DNA of 64,000 bases from the NCBI RefSeq assembly GCF_020880815.1, contig NZ_JAJITD010000013.1:62001-126000 (forward strand), in the 5' to 3' direction. Shown here one piece after another: positions 35,279 through 44,267 of this stretch; position 1 is the stretch's first letter, and every line of letters begins with the position of its first letter. The notes beneath the pieces were generated by a model that searched no databases, was not told the DNA's origin, and saw only the letters and a list, made by a program, of their open reading frames with translations. The position numbers were made by a program, and so were the translations under genes. This DNA comes from Paraburkholderia sejongensis. GTDB lineage: Bacteria > Pseudomonadota > Gammaproteobacteria > Burkholderiales > Burkholderiaceae.

Positions 35279-38116
35279 ATGGCCTGCGTGCGGAATAAGA
35301 AGACGGCGATTGAATCAGTAGTCCGTAGTGTCCCCTTCAGATGTCACCCGCTTGCGTGGGCGGCATTCATAGCGTCAGGTTGGGTATTTTCCGCGAGCCC
35401 GGCGGTTGCGGCATGCTTGCCGGACGGCTCGGAGGCGAATCTGTCCGGCGATTGCACGGGCCCAGAGTCGGCTCAACCGTTAGAGGTCGATGCGGTTGAC
35501 GTGCCGGAGGCAGCGCCGGCGGTTATTCCAACAGGCCAGGCGGCGCCGATCGAACCGCCGCAGGAAGTCGAGTTCAATCCGGCGTTCTTTACTGGGAATG
35601 TCGCCGATCTGTCGCGCTACACGCGGGGCAATCCGGTGGCGCCTGGACTGTATCCGCTCGATCTATACGTCAACGGAAAAAAGCGCGGACGCTTCGAGGT
35701 GCGCTTTGACGCGGTGGCGGATTCGGATATCGCCGCACCGTGCTTCACAATGGCCAATCTCGACCGCGCAGGCGTCGATACCAGTCGGGTATTCGAGCGC
35801 TACAAGGCCGCGGGTATGGGCGACCTCGGCGGCGCGGAGCAGGCCTCGCAGTGTGTCCCGCTGTCAGAGGCGGTGCCGGGATCGACCGCATCGTTCAACA
35901 CCGCGGATCTGCAACTCGATGTGTCGATTCCTCAGCTTGAGTTGCGCAAGGAAGCAGCCGGCTATGTCGACCCATCCCGCTGGGACAACGGCATTACCGC
36001 TGGCTTCGTGCAATACAGTCTGGCCAGTTATGCGAGTCACCAGAACAGCACTGGCGTCGACCTGAGCAGCGTCTACCTCGGTCTTCAAAGTGGGTTCAAC
36101 GTCGGCGGCTGGCGTTTTCGTCAGCGCTCCACCGCGACGTGGCAAAACCGTTCGGCCGACGCGCGCTGGCAGAGCGTCGCGCTGTACGCGCAACACGACG
36201 TCACGGCGCTCAGGAGTCAATTCACGATCGGCGACAGCTCGACGAGCGGCGACGTGTTCGACTCGTTCAATGTGCGCGGTGCGCAGTTGTCCAGCGACGA
36301 CCGCATGCTGCCGGATTCGATGCGCTCGTACGCACCGGTCGTGCGCGGCGTGGCGGACACCAATGCGCGTGTCACGGTGCGGCAGAACAACATCATCCTG
36401 AGCGAGACCAGCGTACCGCCCGGCCCGTTCGAGTTGAGCGACCTGCCGGCAACCGGCTACGGCGGTGACTTGCAGGTCACCATCACCGAAGCGGACGGCC
36501 GCCAGCGGACCTTTTTCGTCCCGTTCGCGTCCGTCACGCAGTTGCTGCGCCCCGGTATTTCGCGTTTCAACGTGACGGCCGGGGTCTACCGTGACACTGT
36601 TCTCGACAAGCAGCCCTGGGTCGCACAGGCGGTTTATCAGCGCGGCCTGACCAACCTGTTGACCGGCTACACGGGTGGCCAGTTTTCGGAAGGATACTGG
36701 GCAGGACTGGTTGGCGTTGCGTTGAATACGCCAATCGGCGCATTCGCGTTGGACGTCACCGCGGCTGGCGTCAATTTGCCAGGGGAGTCGGGTGGTAGTC
36801 CCGGCTACAGTACCCGGCTCAGCTACAGCAAGATGGTGCCGGGGCTGAACACGAACTTCTCGGTTGCGGCTTACCGCTATTCGACCTCACGCTTTTATAG
36901 CCTGCGCGACGCCATTTATGCCCGTAACGTCGCCGGGGACCGGTCCGGCATCTACGACTATCGCACGCGTAGCCGTCTGCAGTTGAACATCAACCAGCCG
37001 ATCGGCGAGTCCAGTTCTCTGTTCATTGCCGGCAGTTCGCAAAACTATTGGGGCGCGTCGAAGGGTTACGATCTTCAGTATCAGCTCGGCTTTAACAGCT
37101 CGTACAAGCGCATCTCCTATTCGCTGTATGGGCAGCGCACACGTTTGCAGAACGCGGGCATGAACACGCAGGTGGGCTTGAATCTCACTATTCCGCTCGG
37201 CCGCGTGGATTCGAACAAGTCGCACATGTTCGACTATCTGACCACCAATCTTTCACATACCTCGAACGGCGACAGCTCGATCCAGGCCACGGCCTCGGGT
37301 AATACCACCGGGTCTACGCCGATCAACTACGGGATCACTGCGTCGCGAATCGTTTCCGGCGACAACCGCGCGGTGTCGGGTGGCGGGTATGCGACTTACC
37401 GCGCGCCGTACGCGACCTTCAACGGCAATGCATCGGTCGGCAACAAGACGCGCCAGGCCGCATTCAATGCGGACGGCGCGGTGATCATCCACGACGGTGG
37501 CGTCACGCTGAGTCCGCCGCTCGGTCAGGCGTTCGCACTGGTCGAGGCGAAAGGGGCAAAGGGCGGCCGGATCATCAACGGCCAGGGCGCGCGGATCGAC
37601 GACAACGGCTATGCGGTGGTGTCGTCGCTGACGCCATACCGTGTCAATACCGTCGCTCTCGACCCGAGCGATGTGCCGCTCGATATCGAACTGGGCAACA
37701 CCAGCGAGGAGGTGGTGCCGCGCGCGAACTCGCTGGTGAAGGTGAAGATCGCGACCACGCAGGGCACGCCGCTGTTCGCCGAAGTCGAAGATCGGGAGGG
37801 CAAGGCGCTGCCGATGGGTACCGAGCTGTTCGACGAGACCGAGAAATCGGTGGGTATCGTCGGCCAGGGCGGTCTCGCGTATCTGCGCGGCCTCGAGGGC
37901 GAAGGCAAGTTGCGAGTGCGCTGGGGCAACGACGACGCGCAGCAGTGCGTAATGGCCTACAAGGTACCGGATGAGGACACGACGGATACCAGTCGGCCCA
38001 CGGGGATCGTCGCACGCATCAAGCTGAGCTGCGACCCGACGCTGGTCTGGTCCCCGCCGGCGAAAGCCGTGGCGAAACGTTCGGCGAGCTCGAATCTGGT
38101 CAGTTCGCTTCAGTGA
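35279..38116 (+). CDS. Fimbrial outer-membrane usher (PapC/FimD family)
   Basis: Outer-membrane usher of 945 residues that secretes and assembles the pilus. The N-terminal domain begins near FNPAFFTGNVADLSRYTRG with the family motif PGLYPLDLYVNGKKRG. The barrel has FDSFNVRGAQLSSDDRMLPDS and FAPVVRG-like YAPVVRGVADTNARV (plug and barrel). C-terminal domains include QGGLAYLRGLEGEGKLRVRW and a Cys pair. The signal region is longer than usual and preceded by about 25 basic residues, so the true start could be slightly downstream. It starts 12 bp after the chaperone stop. Confidence 0.93.
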   Translation: MACVRNKKTAIESVVRSVPFRCHPLAWAAFIASGWVFSASPAVAACLPDGSEANLSGDCTGPESAQPLEVDAVDVPEAAPAVIPTGQAAPIEPPQEVEFNPAFFTGNVADLSRYTRGNPVAPGLYPLDLYVNGKKRGRFEVRFDAVADSDIAAPCFTMANLDRAGVDTSRVFERYKAAGMGDLGGAEQASQCVPLSEAVPGSTASFNTADLQLDVSIPQLELRKEAAGYVDPSRWDNGITAGFVQYSLASYASHQNSTGVDLSSVYLGLQSGFNVGGWRFRQRSTATWQNRSADARWQSVALYAQHDVTALRSQFTIGDSSTSGDVFDSFNVRGAQLSSDDRMLPDSMRSYAPVVRGVADTNARVTVRQNNIILSETSVPPGPFELSDLPATGYGGDLQVTITEADGRQRTFFVPFASVTQLLRPGISRFNVTAGVYRDTVLDKQPWVAQAVYQRGLTNLLTGYTGGQFSEGYWAGLVGVALNTPIGAFALDVTAAGVNLPGESGGSPGYSTRLSYSKMVPGLNTNFSVAAYRYSTSRFYSLRDAIYARNVAGDRSGIYDYRTRSRLQLNINQPIGESSSLFIAGSSQNYWGASKGYDLQYQLGFNSSYKRISYSLYGQRTRLQNAGMNTQVGLNLTIPLGRVDSNKSHMFDYLTTNLSHTSNGDSSIQATASGNTTGSTPINYGITASRIVSGDNRAVSGGGYATYRAPYATFNGNASVGNKTRQAAFNADGAVIIHDGGVTLSPPLGQAFALVEAKGAKGGRIINGQGARIDDNGYAVVSSLTPYRVNTVALDPSDVPLDIELGNTSEEVVPRANSLVKVKIATTQGTPLFAEVEDREGKALPMGTELFDETEKSVGIVGQGGLAYLRGLEGEGKLRVRWGNDDAQQCVMAYKVPDEDTTDTSRPTGIVARIKLSCDPTLVWSPPAKAVAKRSASSNLVSSLQ

Positions 38117-38124
38117 ATTGCGAG

Positions 38125-38154
38125 CCGCGACGCAATGGTACGACAGCGTCGCGG
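38125..38154 (+). repeat. Intercistronic hairpin after the usher gene
   Basis: CCGCGACGC (38125-38133) and GCGTCGCGG (38146-38154) form a perfect 9-bp stem with a 12-base loop between the usher and minor-subunit genes. No T-run is present, so it may set relative expression or mRNA stability rather than terminate fully. Confidence 0.5.
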
Positions 38155-38188
38155 TTCCAACGATTGCGCCGACAGGGGAGGTCGGAAA

Positions 38189-38773
38189 ATGCAGATTATC
38201 GAAAAATACATCCGCAGTGTCGGCTCGATGCCAGGCCTCAGGTTCAGTCTTCTAGCCGGTCTGATGGCCAGTGCCTTGCTGGGATCTATCAATGCGCAAG
38301 CGCAGTCTGCGCCTTCCGTCACGCTCAATTTCACCGGGACCTACGTGCCGACGACGTGTCCGTTGATCAGCTCGCCCGATATGACCGTGACGCTGCCTAC
38401 GGTATCGGCGCAGTCGTTGTCGGAGCCCGGGGCGGTGGCGGGTTCCACGCCGTTCAGTATCACGATGCAATGCCCGAGCGGCGTGACGGGCGCGCGCGTG
38501 TATTTCGAAAGCGGTCCGGCAGCCGATTCCGTCACCGGTTACCTCAATCCCCAGAACGCGGGCAACGCGGCGTCGGCAACCAACGTGCAGGTGATGCTCG
38601 CGAACGCGGACGGCTCGCCGATCAGGATCGGCGATCGCTCCACAATGAATGTCATTCCGGTCACCTCGACCGATCCAACGCAGGCGAACTTCATTGCGAG
38701 CTACTACGCAACGGGGCGGGCCACGGCCGGCACCGTGAGCACCTTTGTCACGTATGTCGTCGAAGTACCCTGA
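38189..38773 (+). CDS. Minor fimbrial subunit
   Basis: A second pilin-like protein of 194 residues. It has a signal peptide ending at SINAQAQS, the pilin core VTLNFTGTYVPTTCPL with the first Cys, MQCPSGV with the second, and the C-terminal strand STFVTYVVEVP. Overall shape and several phrases (PTVSAQSLSEPGAVAGST) parallel the major subunit. The ATG at 38189 follows GGGGAGG; an upstream start at 38135 only adds basic residues. It is the last gene of the fimbrial operon here; the two-domain adhesin is about 20 kb away. Confidence 0.88.
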   Translation: MQIIEKYIRSVGSMPGLRFSLLAGLMASALLGSINAQAQSAPSVTLNFTGTYVPTTCPLISSPDMTVTLPTVSAQSLSEPGAVAGSTPFSITMQCPSGVTGARVYFESGPAADSVTGYLNPQNAGNAASATNVQVMLANADGSPIRIGDRSTMNVIPVTSTDPTQANFIASYYATGRATAGTVSTFVTYVVEVP

Positions 38774-38800
38774 CGCGTTCAGCGAATACATGTTGCCTTG

Positions 38801-39511
38801 ATGATGCTCGACGCACCGCGATCCATGCTGACCCAGTTGCGCGCGACAGCGCTCCATGCCGAATTGTTGGGCTGCGGCGCGGCAATACCCGACATCCATT
38901 CGTGGCGTGCGCGTTGCGGCACGCTGGTCGAGACACTGCGCGACGACCTGCGCGATGCAAGCTGCCCGCCAGCCAGGATCGACGAAATCAGTCTTGCGCA
39001 ATGCGTGCTGCTCGATGAACTGACGTTGCGTGTATTGCCGCTACGACAACAGCACGAATGGCTGCGTGAATCGCTGCAGATGCGGTTTCATCGCGTGAGC
39101 GACGGCGCGGTGCGCGTCCGGGCACGGATCGACGCGTTGCTCGCTACTGGTCGTCAGGATGCCGGCTTACTCGAGTTGTACGGCATCGTGCTCGAACTCG
39201 GTTTCGATGGCGATCGGGAAAGCGCGGGGGCCTGCCTCCAGCGCGTGAAGTCGGCGCTGGATCGGCTTGCACCGGCAGAGCCAGCCAGTTCTGGAGCGAT
39301 TCAGACGACCTCCACTGGCGCGGCAAAGGGCGCGACCGCATCGTCGCGGGCGGAGCTGACTCGCTGGATCGCCGGCGTTGTGATGGTCGCGGCCGTTGCT
39401 ATCGGCACGTTGTGGATCGCTTTCGATGCGAGTCTGCGCTCGGCGATCGGCCGCTTGCCGGACCCAGCTATTGCGCCGATTAGCACTGCCCCGCATGAGG
39501 ACGTCCAGTGA
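38801..39511 (+). CDS. DotU/TssL-like protein without OmpA domain
   Basis: DotU-family membrane protein of 236 residues. It shows the family pattern CVLLDELTLRVLP, a conserved Trp, MRFHRVSDG and LLELYGIVLELGFDGD, and ends with one membrane helix (WIAGVVMVAAVAIGTLWIAF) plus a short tail. In T6SS, TssL/DotU contacts TssK and TssM in the inner membrane. It is separate from the canonical tssL at 46165 and is followed immediately by a TssM-shaped OmpA protein. Start ATG at 38801; TTG at 38798 and ATG at 38804 are alternatives and no good Shine-Dalgarno marks one. Confidence 0.8.
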   Translation: MMLDAPRSMLTQLRATALHAELLGCGAAIPDIHSWRARCGTLVETLRDDLRDASCPPARIDEISLAQCVLLDELTLRVLPLRQQHEWLRESLQMRFHRVSDGAVRVRARIDALLATGRQDAGLLELYGIVLELGFDGDRESAGACLQRVKSALDRLAPAEPASSGAIQTTSTGAAKGATASSRAELTRWIAGVVMVAAVAIGTLWIAFDASLRSAIGRLPDPAIAPISTAPHEDVQ

Positions 39512-41172
39512 TGCTCGCCGACCGCTATCGCGCACCGTTGCTCTGGATCGCACCGCTGATCGCAAGCCTGCTATGGCTAGGTTTGCCCGCTCATCTTCAG
39601 CCGTGGTGGCCGCTCGTGCCAGCGCTGATCGTATTGACAGCGCTGGGCGCTGCGGCGCTGCTCATTCACGGGCAGCGCCGCGCGGCGCGCAAGTCCATCA
39701 CTGTTCAACCTGTCGCGTCCCCCGAACTGCCGATCATCCTAGTGGTGGGGCCGCACGCGGCAGCGGTGTTCGACCAGCCCGAACACGCATCGGTGGGACG
39801 CCATTACGGCGGCGCGGTATGGCTGCTGGTTCCCAGCCCGGACGAACTCGCCGAGTCGATTGCAACGATCAAGGCGTCCCATCAGCGCTGGCCGGATGCC
39901 GTGTGGATACCGGTTGTCCCCGATGGCGACCGGGACGACGCGACGCTTCGTCAACAGTTTTCGCGCTGGCGATACGCACTCGATCAAAGCACCCGTCACC
40001 GCGCGTGCGCGTTGCCTTGCTATATCGCGATCTACGCGTGTCTCGGTGCACGCTCCGGTGCCGTGGCGTCGCCGCTCTGGTATGGCGATGTGGTCGACAT
40101 CGATGTGGTCCACATATCCGGCACGCAACCCGCCAGCGAAAATGCGCGGCAACGCGTACGCGTGATCCGCCAGCAACTGGATCGCGCATGGCTTTCACGC
40201 ACGCAGGGCGAGCGGACGACCCCGGCCGGGCTCGCGCATTCGGTGTTCGACTGGCTCGAGGACACCGCGCTGTTGTCGATCCTCACGTCGCTCGCAAACA
40301 CCGCGCCGTTCTCGCTGCGCGGGGTGCTGTTGGCCGATGTCGGGTATCTACCACCGCACCACGGCGCGTGGACACGCTGGTTGACCGGCAAGACGAGTTT
40401 GCAGTTGCCGCGGACGTCGCCGGAAGGACAACCTCTGCCACTGCCCGACATTAGCGCATGTCGGATAGCCGGCGTGTCGGTTGCGCACCAGAAGGCGTAC
40501 GCACAGAATCGTTTGATCGTGCATGCGGTGGCGGCATCGGCTGTGGCGCTGGTCGTCTCGCTTGGCGTGGCGGGATGGTCGAACAGCCGGTTGGTCGCGC
40601 GGGTGACGCAGCAACTCGATGGCTACCGGCGCACGCCCGAGTCACTGGCCGACGCGAGACGCGTCCAGGTCGAAGCGCTGCGAACGCGTGACGCGGAACT
40701 GGCCGGCTACGCGCGCGGCGGTGTGCCGGCCACTTTGGGCTGGGGATTTTATCGTGGCACCGAGCTGCAAGCGCCGCTCGAGCGCGCCATTGCCGAGTGG
40801 CGTCCGCCCGTGGTCGGTGTGACGATCGACAATCTGTCGCTGTTCGACAGCGGTAAGACTACGCTCAAGCCAGGCGCGGAGCCTCGACTTCGAAGTGCGC
40901 TGGATCTGATTCGTGCGAATCCGGACAAACGGATTCTGATCGCGGGTCACACCGACAACGTCGGCTCCAGCTCCGCCAACCAGAAGCTTTCCGAGGCACG
41001 AGCGCGGGCGATTCGCGACTGGTTCGTCAACACCGCGGCATTACCTGTCACTCGCTTTGCAATTCAGGGGTATGGCGATACGCAACCGCTCGCAAGCAAC
41101 CAGACCGATGACGGGCGCGCAATGAACCGCCGCGTCGAAATTACCCTCATTCTGGATTCGAGCGAGCGCTAG
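39511..41172 (+). CDS. TssM-shaped membrane protein with C-terminal OmpA domain
   Basis: A 553-residue protein. It has two N-terminal membrane helices (about residues 6-27 and 31-53), a cytoplasmic region of about 280 residues without a Walker A motif, a third helix near 334-355 and a periplasmic OmpA peptidoglycan-binding domain from about 435 (LIAGHTDNVGSSSANQKLSEARA, GYGDTQPLASN, MNRRVEITL). The topology copies TssM (two helices, cytoplasmic domain, third helix, periplasmic part) but ends in OmpA instead of the TssM beta domain. The TGATG overlap with the DotU-like gene shows coupling. Likely a partner of that DotU protein in an accessory envelope complex. Confidence 0.78.
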   Translation: MLADRYRAPLLWIAPLIASLLWLGLPAHLQPWWPLVPALIVLTALGAAALLIHGQRRAARKSITVQPVASPELPIILVVGPHAAAVFDQPEHASVGRHYGGAVWLLVPSPDELAESIATIKASHQRWPDAVWIPVVPDGDRDDATLRQQFSRWRYALDQSTRHRACALPCYIAIYACLGARSGAVASPLWYGDVVDIDVVHISGTQPASENARQRVRVIRQQLDRAWLSRTQGERTTPAGLAHSVFDWLEDTALLSILTSLANTAPFSLRGVLLADVGYLPPHHGAWTRWLTGKTSLQLPRTSPEGQPLPLPDISACRIAGVSVAHQKAYAQNRLIVHAVAASAVALVVSLGVAGWSNSRLVARVTQQLDGYRRTPESLADARRVQVEALRTRDAELAGYARGGVPATLGWGFYRGTELQAPLERAIAEWRPPVVGVTIDNLSLFDSGKTTLKPGAEPRLRSALDLIRANPDKRILIAGHTDNVGSSSANQKLSEARARAIRDWFVNTAALPVTRFAIQGYGDTQPLASNQTDDGRAMNRRVEITLILDSSER

Positions 41173-41384
41173 CGCTTGCCAAGCATTGCGGTCGTGATGC
41201 GTGCTGCCGGTACACGGCATCGGTCTCGTTAATAGCTGCGACGAACTGCCATCCACATTTGGGCGATCGCCCATATCTTCTCGCCGCCTGGAAATTTAGT
41301 ATCACTCAGGTGCTGATCGGCTTCTTACCAGTTTGCCGTATCGCCGCTTCTCTTTTCTCTTGAGCGAAATAACGTCAGAGCACT

Positions 41385-41918
41385 ATGCCGGTTTCTAACA
41401 GTTCTCAAAAATTCATCGCACGTAATCGTGCTCCCCGCGTTCAGATTGAATACGACGTGGAAATTTACGGTTCGGACAAAAAGGTCGAACTGCCGTTCGT
41501 GATGGGCGTGCTGGCCGACCTGTCGGGCAAGCCGCTCGAACCGCTGCCCGCCGTCGGCGATCGCAAGTTCTTCAGCATCGACATCGACAATTTCGACGAG
41601 CGGATGAAGGCGATGAAGCCGCGTGTCGCGTTCGCGGTGCCGAACACGCTGACGAATGAAGGCCAGCTGATGGTCGACATCACGTTCGAGAGCATGGACG
41701 ACTTCTCTCCCGCAGCGGTCGCCAAAAAGGTCGATGCGCTTTCGCAGTTGCTCGAAGCACGCACGCAGCTTGCAAACCTGCAAACGTACATGGACGGCAA
41801 GAGCGGCGCGGAAGGTCTCGTCAGCAAGGTGCTCAGAGACCCGGCGCTGCTGCAGGCGCTGGCGAAGGCGCCGAAGCCGTCAGCAACTTCGGCCGCAGAG
41901 CCGGCGAACAAGGAATGA
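41385..41918 (+). CDS. tssB: T6SS contractile sheath small subunit TssB
   Basis: Sheath protein TssB/VipA, 177 residues. Motifs are the N-terminal RNRAPRVQIEYDVEIYG, ELPFVMGVLADLSGK, FFSIDIDNFDERMKAMKPRVAF and a C-terminal helix with a charged Ala-rich tail. It would form the contractile sheath with TssC, encoded 47 bp downstream. It starts the main plus-strand T6SS gene set after a 212-bp gap that may hold a promoter. Confidence 0.96.
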   Translation: MPVSNSSQKFIARNRAPRVQIEYDVEIYGSDKKVELPFVMGVLADLSGKPLEPLPAVGDRKFFSIDIDNFDERMKAMKPRVAFAVPNTLTNEGQLMVDITFESMDDFSPAAVAKKVDALSQLLEARTQLANLQTYMDGKSGAEGLVSKVLRDPALLQALAKAPKPSATSAAEPANKE

Positions 41919-41965
41919 TTCCCGCTTTCCACGCGAAAGCTCAGCCTTAAATCAGTGGGGAAACG

Positions 41966-43468
41966 ATGGGCCAAAATCAAGCGAATATGCGCGCCAAAGA
42001 AGCGGCGAGCGTGACCAATCAATCGGAGTTCAACGCACTGCTGTCGCGTGAGTTCAAACCGAAAACCGAACGCGCGCGCGAAGCGGTCGAAGGTGCGGTA
42101 CGAACGCTCGCGCAGCAGGCGCTACTCACGTCGGTGACCGTGTCCGACGACGCATACAAGAATATCGAATCGATCATCGGCGAGATCGATCGTAAGTTAT
42201 CCGAGCAGATCAATCTGATCTTGCATCACGAGGATTTCCAGCAACTGGAAAGCGCGTGGCGCGGCCTGCACCACCTCGTCACGAATACCGAAACGGATGA
42301 GAAACTGAAGATCCGTTTCATGGATGTGTCGAAAGATGATCTGCGCCGCACGATGAAGCGCTACAAGGGCATCGCGTGGGACCAGAGTCCATTCTTCAAG
42401 CAGATTTACGAAGAGGAATACGGGCAATTGGGCGGCGAGCCATATGGCTGTCTCGTGGCCGACTATTACTTCGATCACACACCGCCCGACGTCGATCTGC
42501 TTGCGTCGATCGCGAAGGTTGCGGCCGCATCGCACGCGCCGTTCATTACTGGAGCGGCTCCGTCGGTGCTGCAAATGGATTCGTGGCAGGAACTCGCGAA
42601 CCCGCGTGATCTGACCAAGATCTTCACGCAGAACCTCGAGTACGCACCATGGAACTCGCTGCGTAATTCGGAGGACTCGCGCTACATCGGTCTCGCAATG
42701 CCGCGTTTCCTCGCGCGTCTGCCGTATGGGATCAAGACCAACCCGGTCGACGAATTCAATTTCGAGGAGGCGACCGACGGCTCCGATCATCGCCGCTATG
42801 TGTGGTCGAACGCCGCGTATGCGATGGCCGTGAACATCAACCGTTCATTCAAACACTACGGCTGGTGCACACTGATTCGCGGCGTGGAAAGCGGCGGTGT
42901 GGTCGAGAACCTGCCGTGCCATACGTTCCCGACCGACGACGGCGGCATCGACATGAAATGTCCGACCGAAATCGCGATCTCCGACCGCCGCGAGGCCGAA
43001 CTGTCGAAGAACGGTTTCATGCCGCTGATCCACCGCAAGAACACCGACTACGCAGCATTCATCGGCGCCCAGTCGCTGCAGAAGCCAGTCGAGTACTACG
43101 ACCCGGACGCGACCGCGAACGCAAATCTGTCGGCACGTCTGCCGTATCTGTTCGCCTGCTCGCGCTTCGCGCATTACCTGAAGTGCATCGTGCGCGACAA
43201 GATCGGCTCCTTCAAGGAGCGCGACGAAATGCAACAGTGGCTCAACGAATGGGTGATGAAGTACGTCGACGCTGACCCAGCGAATTCGTCGCAGGAAACC
43301 AAGGCACGTCGGCCACTCGCGGCCGCCGAAGTGGTGGTCGAGGACGTCGAGGGCAATCCCGGCTACTACCAGGCGAAGTTCTTTTTGCGTCCGCATTTCC
43401 AGCTCGAGGGCCTGACTGTTTCGCTTCGTCTCGTCGCAAAGCTGCCGATGGTGAAGGAAGCGGCTTGA
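41966..43468 (+). CDS. tssC: T6SS contractile sheath large subunit TssC
   Basis: Sheath protein TssC/VipB, 500 residues, full length. Landmarks are the N-terminal EFNALLSREFKPKTERAREAVE, LESAWRGLHHLV, the EEEYGQLGGEPYG strand and the C-terminal NPGYYQAKFFLRPHFQLEGLTVSLRLV. It pairs with TssB in a 1:1 sheath. The ATG at 41966 follows a GGGG ribosome site. Confidence 0.97.
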   Translation: MGQNQANMRAKEAASVTNQSEFNALLSREFKPKTERAREAVEGAVRTLAQQALLTSVTVSDDAYKNIESIIGEIDRKLSEQINLILHHEDFQQLESAWRGLHHLVTNTETDEKLKIRFMDVSKDDLRRTMKRYKGIAWDQSPFFKQIYEEEYGQLGGEPYGCLVADYYFDHTPPDVDLLASIAKVAAASHAPFITGAAPSVLQMDSWQELANPRDLTKIFTQNLEYAPWNSLRNSEDSRYIGLAMPRFLARLPYGIKTNPVDEFNFEEATDGSDHRRYVWSNAAYAMAVNINRSFKHYGWCTLIRGVESGGVVENLPCHTFPTDDGGIDMKCPTEIAISDRREAELSKNGFMPLIHRKNTDYAAFIGAQSLQKPVEYYDPDATANANLSARLPYLFACSRFAHYLKCIVRDKIGSFKERDEMQQWLNEWVMKYVDADPANSSQETKARRPLAAAEVVVEDVEGNPGYYQAKFFLRPHFQLEGLTVSLRLVAKLPMVKEAA

Positions 43469-43645
43469 GCAAGCGTAGCTGGTTCGGTGAGAGACGGAAT
43501 TCGACAACCCGATGGGACTGGTGTGATCGCAAATCAAATTCCGGTCGCTAAATACCGGTAACTGAGCGATGGACAGGCGCTCATTAAATATGCCTGGCTT
43601 CCAATCAGCATCCTTAAAACTAATCACGTACCAAGGAGTACTTTC

Positions 43646-44128
43646 ATGGCACAAGACATCTTTCTCAAGATCAACGGGATTGATGGGGAGTCGGAAGACG
43701 CAAGCCACAAGGACGAAATCGATGTCCTGAGCTGGTCGTGGGGCGTCACGCAGCAATCCAACATGCACGTCGGCTCCGGCGGCGGTGCGGGTCGTGCAAC
43801 GGTGGACGACCTCGAGTTCGAGCACTACATCGATCGCGCCACTCCGAACCTGACCCAGTACTGCCTGACCGGCAAGCATATCGACGAAGCGAAGCTCGTC
43901 GTGCGTAAGGCTGGCGGCAGCCCGCTCGAGTACATCAAGTTCACGATGAATGACGTGCTGGTGACCGCAGTCCATCCGTCGGGCGTCAGCGACAGCGAAT
44001 CGCGGCCGGCCGAACGAGTGCGTCTGTCGTTTGCCCGTCTGAAGCAGGAGTACATGGTGCAGAACGCACAGGGCGGCAGTGGCGGTGCGATTACGGCGAC
44101 GTTCGACATCAAGAAGAACACCGCCTAA
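43646..44128 (+). CDS. hcp: T6SS tube protein Hcp (TssD)
   Basis: Inner-tube protein of 160 residues, the normal Hcp length. Typical stretches are DIFLKINGIDGESEDASHKDEIDVLSWSWG, the HYIDRATPNLTQYCLTGKH region and the C-terminal strand ITATFDIKKNTA. AAGGAG precedes the ATG. Spacers of 177 bp before and 139 bp after, the latter with two hairpins, suggest that it is expressed at a different level from its neighbours. Confidence 0.97.
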   Translation: MAQDIFLKINGIDGESEDASHKDEIDVLSWSWGVTQQSNMHVGSGGGAGRATVDDLEFEHYIDRATPNLTQYCLTGKHIDEAKLVVRKAGGSPLEYIKFTMNDVLVTAVHPSGVSDSESRPAERVRLSFARLKQEYMVQNAQGGSGGAITATFDIKKNTA

Positions 44129-44153
44129 CTCATATGTGTGCCTGAATCGTGGC

Positions 44154-44221
44154 CTCACCGGGTTCCCGGTGAGCGTCCACCTTGCTTAGCCAGGATGCCA
44201 GGCTGGATGCAGGTATCCTGG
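44154..44221 (+). repeat. Two hairpins between hcp and tssJ
   Basis: First hairpin: CTCACCGG (44154-44161) and CCGGTGAG (44166-44173) around GTTC. Second: CCAGGAT (44190-44196) and ATCCTGG (44215-44221). Neither has a clean T-run. Their place after hcp suggests partial termination or protection of hcp mRNA. Confidence 0.5.
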
Positions 44222-44267
44222 TTAATTCATTCAGGGCGACGTGCGAGATCACGTTGGTTTTCCTCAG

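Noticed and set aside
43590..43612. Sigma-54 promoter upstream of hcp (TGGC...GC at correct spacing)
   Set aside because: The GG and GC spacing fits, but the -12 element lacks the TTGC form, so the match is too weak to call.
42845..44158. Long minus-strand frame (437 codons) opposite tssC and hcp
   Set aside because: It is antisense to two certain genes, Arg/His/Val-rich with no domain, and arises from GC-rich codon bias.
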